From Lysobacterales bacterium 63-13 (GTDB lineage Bacteria > Pseudomonadota > Gammaproteobacteria > Xanthomonadales > Rhodanobacteraceae), in NCBI GenBank assembly GCA_001899855.1, contig MKWR01000004.1, positions 62,001-126,000 on the forward strand: DNA of 64,000 nucleotides, given 5' to 3'. Position 1 is the first letter of the stretch. Each line of letters opens with the position of its first letter. Made by a program: the position numbers and the translations under genes. Shown here piece by piece: positions 18,745 to 26,583 of this stretch. Below the pieces are notes generated by a model, which did no database searches, was not told the DNA's origin, and was given only the letters and a program-made list of their open reading frames with translations.

Positions 18745-21700
18745 GTGAAACACACCCATCGCTCTTTTCTCATGCTAGCTCTCGGCATTGCCTCAGTCGG
18801 GCTGTTCATGGCTAATGAAGATGCCAGCGCCGTGCCAATCTATGGATATACCTATGGCGGAACACATTACAACACGCTGGAAGAAGTTGAATATGCCATG
18901 CGCCAGGATCCCAATGGTGTCGGAGGGTACCCGCTCATGGAGCTGGCGTTTCCCATACCGAACAATTTCTACCAATCGCCAGGAAGCCCGAGCAGCCTCG
19001 ACTACCGCCCTTTGGGCGCACTGAGCAGCGCATCGCAGATTCTGACTCTGGGGGCAAGCACGGTCTCGACCAGCTATCAGCCGTACGTGATCGGATGGCC
19101 CCCGGCCACGTTACCTTCGGCTTGTCAGACTTCGGCATGTCCGGCCGGAGCATGTAATTCATTTCCGGCTCAAGTTGCGCTCGTTCAATGCACATTCGAT
19201 ACCACCTGGCATACACGAGGAAATTTCTCCTGGAATCGACAAGGTACAGCCCAGGGTACCAATCAGATCACGGGCAGCCCTCAAGTAATTGGTGCCGGGC
19301 AGACCAGTGGCGTTCTCAAGTTCGTGCCACCTTCGAGTTCCTCATCAGGCTGGGGAAGCACGATATCCATTACTGCTTCCCCAGCAGCGGGCACCAGCTT
19401 GGCGAGCTCCGAGGAAGAACTGGATACGGGCGGCGATTCGCCGACGGTAAATTCCCAATTCAACTGGAACATCCAGCGGCAAGATGCAATCACCTGCCCT
19501 TCGGGAGCCAAGGTAAGTGGCTCGGCAACGTCCGCGGCGGATGCGTGCCAGTCGCCCCTGCAAAAGGAACTCGTAACCGGCTTTCCTGTAACACAATCGC
19601 CTGGACAGTGCGGCGTCGGCGATCCCTGCTACCCGTCAAACGGAAACAATCGCGCCAGCGAGAACGTCTTTCAGTACGGCGCTCTGAATTTCAGGATTCA
19701 CTACAACTCGTTGCGCCAAAACAGGCCGTATTCTTACATCGACAGGAATTGGTCTCACTCCTATGCGAAGCGCATATTGACGGAGTGGAGTTCATCGGGG
19801 CATTTGACTGGGGCTGAGAGTCAAGGAATCTCCGTTGCACAGGCCTTCGTTCAGGACGAGCGATCGGACCTGGAGGTATTTGTTCCTGCTGGCCCGCTCG
19901 GAACATTTCGATCAACTTCCTCGCTTGGAAAGGCTCTGGTCTACATGCCGCGAGCTGGTACCGCGGCTCCTTTCTGGCAACTGGATCAGGGCAATGGGGT
20001 CATCGAGATTTATGATCGGGCTGGCCGATACATCCAGCGTATCGATGCGGACGATCCGTCACGAAATCTGATGATCAGCTACTTCGGTGGCCAGATCGAT
20101 ATAGATGCTTCGTACAGCGCAAACGGGCCTCATCAACAGGAAGATTTCTGGAGGATCAATCGAGTAACCGACGGCAATGGCCGATACGCATCGTTTCAAT
20201 ACTCCAACGACAACTATCTCTGGCTAACCCGGATCGTCGCAGATGACGGCCTCACCGTCCTGGCCGAGTTCCATTACGATTCGGATCACCGAATGGAGCG
20301 GCTGACATATGCCGATCTGTCGGAACGCACCTATCTCTACAACGAGCCCTCGAACATCTTCGTCGGCGGTGCTATCCCGACAGGACTCCGGGGCTATTGG
20401 CTGACCGGCATCCTTGACGAGGACAATCGTCGGTTCGGGACATTTCGCTATGACGACTGGGGTCGCGTTGTCGACAACTGGCACGGAACTGACTCGGAAA
20501 AAGTCCATATCGACTACCTCAGCGATTCAGCAAGCAAGGTAACCTTTCCTTCGGGCGTTGAGACAACATTCAACTATGCGGCCAACGAGCCCTATCGGCA
20601 TCCAGGGGCGTCATCAAACACAGCTGGAACTCGTCAGTACGAATACTATCCATCCAATCATCGGCTCAAGAAAGTCACCGACGCCAACAACAATGTCAGC
20701 GAGCAGGAATATGATCTGCTCGGCATACATCTCACTGCGAAAGTCGAAGCAAAAAACACGCCGGAACAACGTCGAACCGAATTCGATTGGGATGCGCCGA
20801 CCAATCGCATTTACGAGAAACGCATTTACAAGCAGCCCAACAATGGCACGTCTGTTTTGACCCATCGCGTGGTCTACGGCTACAACACGGGTGGCGCACT
20901 TCTCAGCTCGACGGAAACCGATGTGTTGTCGGGTGCGACAAGGACAAACACCTTCGACTATTGCCCGAACACGAGTAGTCTCTCGGGCTGCGTCCTGGGT
21001 AGATTGCGCAGCATAGATGGCCCACGCACGGACGTCGCCGACGTCACCACCCTGCGCTACTACACCACCGCCGACCTCAGCGGTTGTGCCACCGTGAACG
21101 GTGGTGAATGTCATCAGCTCGGCGACCTCAAATCGATCACCAATGCCGTTGGGCAGGTCGTCACCTACGCCAAGTACGATCGCGCTGGCCGAGTGATCCG
21201 GGTACGCGATGCGAACAATGTATTGACGGATTTCTCCTACTCCGTGCGTGGCTGGTTGACGGATCGGATATCGAGGGCGAATGCCAATGGTTCCAGCTCG
21301 CCACAGGATGCGAAGACCCACTTCACTTATGACGGCTCCGGCAACGTCAAGCGGGTCACATTTCCTGATTTGGCGTTTCCAGCGTATTCCCTCGAATACT
21401 CCTATGACAGCGCGCATCGCCTAACAGGCGTCATCGACAGCCATGGCAACAGCGCAAGCTATACCCTTGATCCAAGTGGCAACCGCACGGGAGAGTCCTA
21501 TCTGAACGATCAGGGTGTTCTAAAACGAAGCCTGGGGCGCATCTACGACGAACTGGGTCGGCTTGAGCGGGTGCTGAACTCACAAGGCATTCCTGTCTTG
21601 ACGTCGGCCCTTCCACCGGACAGTCCGCCCGCGGGCATCACCTACACCGGCGGCTACGATGGCAATGGCAACTCCGTCTATTCATACGACGGCTTGGGAA

Positions 21701-23922
21701 GAGACACATTTCGCCAGTACGATGCACTGAACCGCCTCACGACCATCATGCAGGATCACTCGGGGCAGAGCAGCGCGACGCAGGATGCGACCACCGAGAT
21801 GCAGTACGACGAGCGCGACAACCTTGTCAGTGTCACCGATCCCGATGACCTGACAACCGGCTATGTCCATGACGGCCTCAACAACCTGCGCAGCATCACC
21901 AGCCCCGATACTGGGACAACGTTTTATACTCCTGATAACGCCGGAAACCGGACCGCCCAAACGGATGCGCGTGGCGTCACCGGCACGTACGCATTTGACG
22001 CTCTGAATCGTCTCACTTCGATCACGTTCGCTTCTTCACCATCAGAGAACGTCAGTTATGCCTATGACCTGGCGGATAGGACGACAGGTTGCAGTGGTGC
22101 TGCCTCCAATGGGCATCTCAGCCGGATGATGGACGAATCCGGAATGACAACCTATTGTTACGACCGTCGCGGCAATGTGGTGCGCAAGGCACAGGACGGC
22201 GTAATCCAGCGCGTTGTCGAGTATTCCTACGACAGGGCCGATCGCCTCTTGAGCATGACGTATCCAAGTGGTGCCGTCGTCACCTATGTTCGCGATGCGA
22301 TCGGGCGGATCATAGCGGTCACGCGTAAAGCAGATGCGGCGGCACCCGCGGTCAGCATCATTTCCAGCGCAACCTACCTGCCGTTTGGTCCACTCAATCA
22401 ACTGACCTACGGCAACGGTCGCACCTTGACCAAATCCTATGATGGAGACTACGCCATCGACAGCGTGGTCAGCTCCGATCCCAACGGATTGCTCATCGAC
22501 TTCACCACCAACGTGATGGGCAACATCATCGATGCCAGCGACAGTCTGGGGGCGAATCCAAAGACCCGTACCTATCAGTACGATCCTCTCTATCGTCTGA
22601 CCGATGTCCTCGATGGCACCAGCGCGTCGGTCGAACACTACACCTACTCCGCGACCGGTGATCGCACCTCCAGGCAGTTGGGCAACCAGGCCCCTCAGGT
22701 CCATGCCTACGCGGCGGGGTCGCATCGCATTGAGAGCATCGATGGCGTATATCGCGGTTACGATGCCAACGGCAATACCGAGATCCGTGGATCCGGGCCG
22801 CAGTTTTCGTACGGCGAACGCAATCGTCTGTCGACGGTGACGCTGCCGAGTGGACAATCCCTGTTCGGCCGGGGTGGTGGGGCAAATCAGATCTTCTACC
22901 GCTACAACGGCCGTGGCGAGCGCGTGGTACAACGGCAATCCTTGATGCTGCAAGAGACCAACTACCTCTATGACGAAGCAGGGCACCAAGTAGGAAAATA
23001 TGTCGGCATGGATGCGATGAGCCTGGGCGAGGAGATCATCTATCTGGATGACCTGCCGGTAGCGATCACGTTCAATGGCGTCTTGAGCTATCTCGAAACC
23101 GATCACCTCGGCACGCCGCGTGTCGCCGCCAATCCCTCAACCAATGCGCAACAGTGGAAGTGGGATTTCTTTGGCGATGCGTTTGGTGACAATGCCGCGA
23201 CAATCGCTCCAAGCGGTGGAGTTGATGTGCGGCTGCGCTATCCCGGGCAGTATTTTGATGCGGAGTCGGGGCTGCATTACAACTACTTCAGGGATTATGA
23301 GCCGGGGACGGGGCGGTATGTTGAAAGTGATCCGATTGGTCTAGGTGGTGGCAATAGCACATACGCCTATACCCGTAGCGCACCTCTGGGACGAACTGAT
23401 CACCTGGGACTGTGGGGATCCCAAAAAACGAGATACATTCACCAGTGGTCTTGGCAACGTGTGGCTCCACAGGGAATGACTACTGCAGATCAGTGGGCAG
23501 TTGAGTACGCGCTCGGCTATGCTGATCGTGAGGAGTATCAAGACGCAGCACATGCCTATATGCACGCCATGAATGGCGACAAGGCGATGTCCACAGATAA
23601 AGCCTGTGCCAAATCCAATGACTTCATCAAGAGTCAGTATGAAGAGGCTTGGGAACTCGATTCGCAAGGAAAGCATCGGGAGGCACTATTTCAATTCGGA
23701 ATTGCACTTCATACGATTCAAGACTCCATGTCTCCTGCACACAGCGGTTTTCAATTGTGGACGGGTGAGGAAACCAAGCGTGAAATCTTTGATCATCTGA
23801 CACGGGAACTATCGGATCCCGGTTCAGGCTCAGAACTAGACACGGCAACCCGTAATGCTTGGGAATGGTATTCGAGCCGCCAATTTCCGACGAATGGTGC
23901 CGTTAAGTGTGATTGCCCCTAA
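18745..23922 (+). CDS. Secreted RHS/YD-repeat protein with C-terminal toxin-like domain
   Basis: A 1725-residue protein. GTG 18745 starts a Sec signal peptide (to about residue 29, DASA). An N-terminal region of about 300 residues is followed by many YD repeats (patterns such as YDxxGRxxxxxD) forming the RHS shell, and the core-end motif HYNYFRDYEPGTGRY...DPIGL at about residues 1515-1533. The last 190 residues differ from the shell and look like a payload: His1656, Asp1660 and His1666 fall in LHTIQDSMSPAH, the H-x3-D-x5-H spacing (with proline at +8) seen in S1/P1 nucleases and zinc phospholipase C, with further histidines at 1684, in DAAHAYMH and in RYIHQW. The shell normally encloses and releases the C-terminal domain. 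Codon use is less GC-rich than in flanking genes. Confidence 0.85.
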   Translation: MKHTHRSFLMLALGIASVGLFMANEDASAVPIYGYTYGGTHYNTLEEVEYAMRQDPNGVGGYPLMELAFPIPNNFYQSPGSPSSLDYRPLGALSSASQILTLGASTVSTSYQPYVIGWPPATLPSACQTSACPAGACNSFPAQVALVQCTFDTTWHTRGNFSWNRQGTAQGTNQITGSPQVIGAGQTSGVLKFVPPSSSSSGWGSTISITASPAAGTSLASSEEELDTGGDSPTVNSQFNWNIQRQDAITCPSGAKVSGSATSAADACQSPLQKELVTGFPVTQSPGQCGVGDPCYPSNGNNRASENVFQYGALNFRIHYNSLRQNRPYSYIDRNWSHSYAKRILTEWSSSGHLTGAESQGISVAQAFVQDERSDLEVFVPAGPLGTFRSTSSLGKALVYMPRAGTAAPFWQLDQGNGVIEIYDRAGRYIQRIDADDPSRNLMISYFGGQIDIDASYSANGPHQQEDFWRINRVTDGNGRYASFQYSNDNYLWLTRIVADDGLTVLAEFHYDSDHRMERLTYADLSERTYLYNEPSNIFVGGAIPTGLRGYWLTGILDEDNRRFGTFRYDDWGRVVDNWHGTDSEKVHIDYLSDSASKVTFPSGVETTFNYAANEPYRHPGASSNTAGTRQYEYYPSNHRLKKVTDANNNVSEQEYDLLGIHLTAKVEAKNTPEQRRTEFDWDAPTNRIYEKRIYKQPNNGTSVLTHRVVYGYNTGGALLSSTETDVLSGATRTNTFDYCPNTSSLSGCVLGRLRSIDGPRTDVADVTTLRYYTTADLSGCATVNGGECHQLGDLKSITNAVGQVVTYAKYDRAGRVIRVRDANNVLTDFSYSVRGWLTDRISRANANGSSSPQDAKTHFTYDGSGNVKRVTFPDLAFPAYSLEYSYDSAHRLTGVIDSHGNSASYTLDPSGNRTGESYLNDQGVLKRSLGRIYDELGRLERVLNSQGIPVLTSALPPDSPPAGITYTGGYDGNGNSVYSYDGLGRDTFRQYDALNRLTTIMQDHSGQSSATQDATTEMQYDERDNLVSVTDPDDLTTGYVHDGLNNLRSITSPDTGTTFYTPDNAGNRTAQTDARGVTGTYAFDALNRLTSITFASSPSENVSYAYDLADRTTGCSGAASNGHLSRMMDESGMTTYCYDRRGNVVRKAQDGVIQRVVEYSYDRADRLLSMTYPSGAVVTYVRDAIGRIIAVTRKADAAAPAVSIISSATYLPFGPLNQLTYGNGRTLTKSYDGDYAIDSVVSSDPNGLLIDFTTNVMGNIIDASDSLGANPKTRTYQYDPLYRLTDVLDGTSASVEHYTYSATGDRTSRQLGNQAPQVHAYAAGSHRIESIDGVYRGYDANGNTEIRGSGPQFSYGERNRLSTVTLPSGQSLFGRGGGANQIFYRYNGRGERVVQRQSLMLQETNYLYDEAGHQVGKYVGMDAMSLGEEIIYLDDLPVAITFNGVLSYLETDHLGTPRVAANPSTNAQQWKWDFFGDAFGDNAATIAPSGGVDVRLRYPGQYFDAESGLHYNYFRDYEPGTGRYVESDPIGLGGGNSTYAYTRSAPLGRTDHLGLWGSQKTRYIHQWSWQRVAPQGMTTADQWAVEYALGYADREEYQDAAHAYMHAMNGDKAMSTDKACAKSNDFIKSQYEEAWELDSQGKHREALFQFGIALHTIQDSMSPAHSGFQLWTGEETKREIFDHLTRELSDPGSGSELDTATRNAWEWYSSRQFPTNGAVKCDCP

Positions 23923-24410
23923 TGATCATCATTCAGCGCGGAATTGTTTTCGCTAATCACTCACGTGAAATGCACCGTATGCGAGTACTGCTGGGTAAAT
24001 GCGAGTCCTGGGCCAGCAGCTCGCCCCAACTTCGAAAAGTGAGTGCTCGACCGGTAAACAGTGGTGTGTGGTGGATGATCGGCAGTCTGGCTGCCGGGCC
24101 GAACATATGTCTTGCGCATGGAGAAGAGGTTTTCTTTTCAGTCGTCTCGGTGGTTCTCGCGCACACTATTGCGGGCGCGATATTGGTCACGAAAGATATT
24201 TGTTCTAGAGGCGTTACTAGACTGACTGTTTTCTTCGCCGCATATGCAACTGTGTACTGGACTCTTTTTTGGATTGGCGCGGATCGGTACCTGCCGCTGG
24301 CTTCCCAAGCGGCCCGATTCTCTGCCGTGACATGGTTGGGCATCCTGCCCGCAATTGCCGCATTGGTATTCGCTTTCAGAAGGAAGTTGTCAAGAACGAA
24401 GAGGTCTTGA
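23922..24410 (+). CDS. Small membrane protein, candidate immunity to the RHS toxin
   Basis: A 162-residue protein with no recognised family. The ATG at 23922 overlaps the RHS stop codon as TAATG, the sign of translational coupling. Three hydrophobic helices are visible in the second half (VFFSVVSVVLAHTIAGAILV, LTVFFAAYATVYWTLFWIG, and one ending IAALVFAF), with a basic tail KLSRTKRS. An internal ATG at 24076 could give a shorter 111-residue form that starts just before the helices. Position directly behind a toxin-bearing RHS gene is where immunity genes are found, and a membrane location would suit a toxin acting on phospholipid or arriving in the periplasm. The role is inferred from position only. 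Confidence 0.55.
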   Translation: MIIIQRGIVFANHSREMHRMRVLLGKCESWASSSPQLRKVSARPVNSGVWWMIGSLAAGPNICLAHGEEVFFSVVSVVLAHTIAGAILVTKDICSRGVTRLTVFFAAYATVYWTLFWIGADRYLPLASQAARFSAVTWLGILPAIAALVFAFRRKLSRTKRS

Positions 24411-24479
24411 ATGTGCAGCGGTGTACGTCATCACTACTGATCCTGCTTGAGAATTCACTACCTTACGGAATAGCAAACT

Positions 24480-26069
24480 ATGAAACAAAATATACGTAGA
24501 ATGTTAGTGGCACTTTTGACATTTTCCCTTCCGTTCGGAGTCAACGCCAACGGCGAAAAGCCTATTTCATCTCCAAGCATAACTCCTGATCATTCGGCCT
24601 CAACTTCGATTGAGAGCAAGAAGTTCGCGGTTCGAGGCATAAGTAGCACACGGCGCGTAGCAGGGCAGTTTATTGTCGTCCTGAAAAAATCAACGATGCG
24701 CGAATATGCGCAGAGGACGCCTTCGTCCGCGCCAAGCGAATTCTTGGGATCGGCTGGATTGGACTTTTCCACGAACTATGGGGGCTCGGTCACCAGGGTC
24801 TACGGGGTGGCGCTGGACGGTTTCGTATTAAGCGACCTCAGTGATACGCAAGCACAGAAGTTGGCAATGGATCCGCGAGTTGAGTATGTGGAGGCCGATC
24901 TTTACGGAACCCTGCTCCAATACCAATCATCACCGCGTTGGGGTCTTGATCGTATCGATCAGCGCAGCCTTCCACTCAACAACGGGTTCTTCTATCCAAA
25001 CACCGGCGCTGGAATAAACGTATATGTTATCGATTCGGGTATTTATGCAAACAATGATTTCGGCGGTCGTGTTAATTCTAATGGCGGCTTCACTGCAGTC
25101 AACGACGGGTACGGTACAAGTGACTGTAACGGGCACGGCACTCATGTCGCCGGCATTGTTGGCAGTTACACATATGGGGTGGCGAAAAGCGTGAACATAT
25201 ATCCAGTTCGCGTTTTTGGCTGCGACGCCAGCAGCGCGCCGATCTCGCAAATTATCTCGGGGGTCAACTGGGTCGCAACTCACAACGTAAAACCGGCAAT
25301 CGCCAACATGAGTCTGACCTCTATCGGAGGTGGCTCAAGCTCGCTTGATCAAGCGACCCAAAATTTACTGGCTCTTGGGGTGACCGTGGTTGCCGCTGCC
25401 GGAAATGATGCGGGTGATGCGTGTCAGGTATCTCCTGCAAGAGTACCAGGTGTAATTACCGTCGGTGGCTCAACAGATGCGGACGCCATGTACAACCTGT
25501 CCAATTTCGGTACATGCGTGGACATCTACGCCCCCGCAACTGGAATCAAGTCGACCTACAATACCGGGCCGACTTCAACCGCCATCCTGGATGGTACGTC
25601 GATGGCTGCGCCACACGTTGCAGGCGTGGTCGCCAACTATCTTGCGAACAATCCGACCGCCTCGCCAGCAACAGTTTCCACGTACCTTCGCGATTCCGCG
25701 ACAACAAGGAAGATTGTCAACACCGCAGCGGGTGTCCTTTGCCAGAATGCAAATGCGCTTCTTTACAACGGCATACCCTCACCAAGCGGCTCCCCCAGCA
25801 CGCCGACGAATCTTCTCGCTGAGCGAACATGCAACGGAAGCTACCTGTTGACCTGGGATTACTACGGGAAAGCCACTGTGGATTCTTACGAAATATATCA
25901 ATCGGTGAATACCTGCGAGTCGTATCTGACCTCGACAACTACGCGCCTGAAAAGCGTAGGCACGCTTGCTGGCCAACCAACGAGATATCGCGTCCGTGCC
26001 TGCAACAGCATTGGCTGCAGCGGATATTCCCAAGGAGTGTCCGCCTCTCCCTATTCAGGATGCCATTAA
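24480..26069 (+). CDS. Subtilisin-like serine protease (S8), proteinase K group
   Basis: A 529-residue secreted protease. A signal peptide (to about residue 24) is followed by an I9-type propeptide (QFIVVLKKS...VEYVEAD, residues about 60-142). The catalytic triad is clear: Asp in YVIDSG, His in CNGHGTHVAG and Ser in LDGTSMAAPHVAG, with the oxyanion asparagine in AAAGNDAGD. A C-terminal domain of about 95 residues after SPSGSPSTP is fibronectin type III-like and cysteine-containing. It is an extracellular endopeptidase. The gene lies in the low-GC island and could process the neighbouring secreted proteins, but nothing in the sequence proves this. Confidence 0.92.
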   Translation: MKQNIRRMLVALLTFSLPFGVNANGEKPISSPSITPDHSASTSIESKKFAVRGISSTRRVAGQFIVVLKKSTMREYAQRTPSSAPSEFLGSAGLDFSTNYGGSVTRVYGVALDGFVLSDLSDTQAQKLAMDPRVEYVEADLYGTLLQYQSSPRWGLDRIDQRSLPLNNGFFYPNTGAGINVYVIDSGIYANNDFGGRVNSNGGFTAVNDGYGTSDCNGHGTHVAGIVGSYTYGVAKSVNIYPVRVFGCDASSAPISQIISGVNWVATHNVKPAIANMSLTSIGGGSSSLDQATQNLLALGVTVVAAAGNDAGDACQVSPARVPGVITVGGSTDADAMYNLSNFGTCVDIYAPATGIKSTYNTGPTSTAILDGTSMAAPHVAGVVANYLANNPTASPATVSTYLRDSATTRKIVNTAAGVLCQNANALLYNGIPSPSGSPSTPTNLLAERTCNGSYLLTWDYYGKATVDSYEIYQSVNTCESYLTSTTTRLKSVGTLAGQPTRYRVRACNSIGCSGYSQGVSASPYSGCH

Positions 26070-26138
26070 GAGTATTCGCACCAGCTCTAGTTCCCAGAGT
26101 GTTGTCAGGTAAAGAAGGCAGCACCAACGTTCGGCCAG

Positions 26139-26222
26139 ATTTGCTCGCTCAACGGCTACGATGCATCGACCTACGATCTGCCGGGCCGCTACAGCTACAT
26201 TGAAGCCAGCTTCAAGTTCTGA
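26139..26222 (+). pseudogene. Remnant 3' end of a second TonB-dependent receptor gene
   Basis: The frame reads ICSLNGYDASTYDLPG then RYSYIEASFKF and stop, identical to the end of the receptor at 13932-16847 except one Val to Ile. Over the 81 bases 26142-26222 only three differ from 16767-16847, and the similarity continues into the terminator. There is no upstream coding part: sequence left of 26139 belongs to the protease 3' region. It is a relic, either of a tandem paralogous receptor or of recombination at this site. Confidence 0.85.
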
Positions 26223-26247
26223 TTACACGCATCATTGTGAACTTTGT

Positions 26248-26271
26248 GGCCGCCTCGCGCGGCCCTTTTTT
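26248..26271 (+). terminator. Duplicate of the TonB receptor terminator
   Basis: GGCCGC pairs with GCGGCC and is followed by six to seven T residues. It matches the terminator at 16871-16895 and probably now ends transcription of the S8 protease. Confidence 0.8.
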
Positions 26272-26275
26272 ATGG

Positions 26276-26451
26276 CCATGGATGGCCTGTATGCCTGCAA
26301 CGCAGGAGCAGTTGCAGGCGATGCCATGGATGGCCTGTATGCCTGCAACGCAGGAGCAGTTGCAGGCGATGCCATGGATGGCCTGTATGCCTGCAACGCA
26401 GGAGCAGTTGCAGGCGATGCCATGGATGGCCTGTATGCCTGCAACGCAGGA
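26276..26451. repeat. 48-base tandem repeat, three full units and a partial
   Basis: Units start with CCATGGATGGCC at 26276, 26324, 26372 and 26420. The first three are identical by eye and the fourth is cut after 32 bases. Each unit contains an inverted repeat CCTGCAAC/GTTGCAGG, so every unit can fold. As 48 is a multiple of three, open frames run through on both strands, but none has a ribosome site. There are no unique spacers, so it is not a CRISPR array. The 130 bases that follow (to 26583) hold degenerate copies of the GCATCC/GGATGC theme. Confidence 0.9.
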
Positions 26452-26583
26452 CGACTGCACGGATGCAGGAGGTACGCATCCATGGATGGATGCGGTAGAA
26501 CGGCGTCGGGAACGGCCGTCGAGAGCAACGCAGGAGCATTTATCGGCGCCCTCGCTACGCAGTACCTGCTGCCCCGCCGTTCC

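Noticed and set aside
16848-26141. Insertion-sequence or phage origin of the island
   Set aside because: No transposase, integrase or terminal inverted repeat with target duplication could be seen; only the duplicated receptor end is visible.
26276-26451. Tandem repeat as a CRISPR array
   Set aside because: The units follow each other with no unique spacers, and no cas gene is near.
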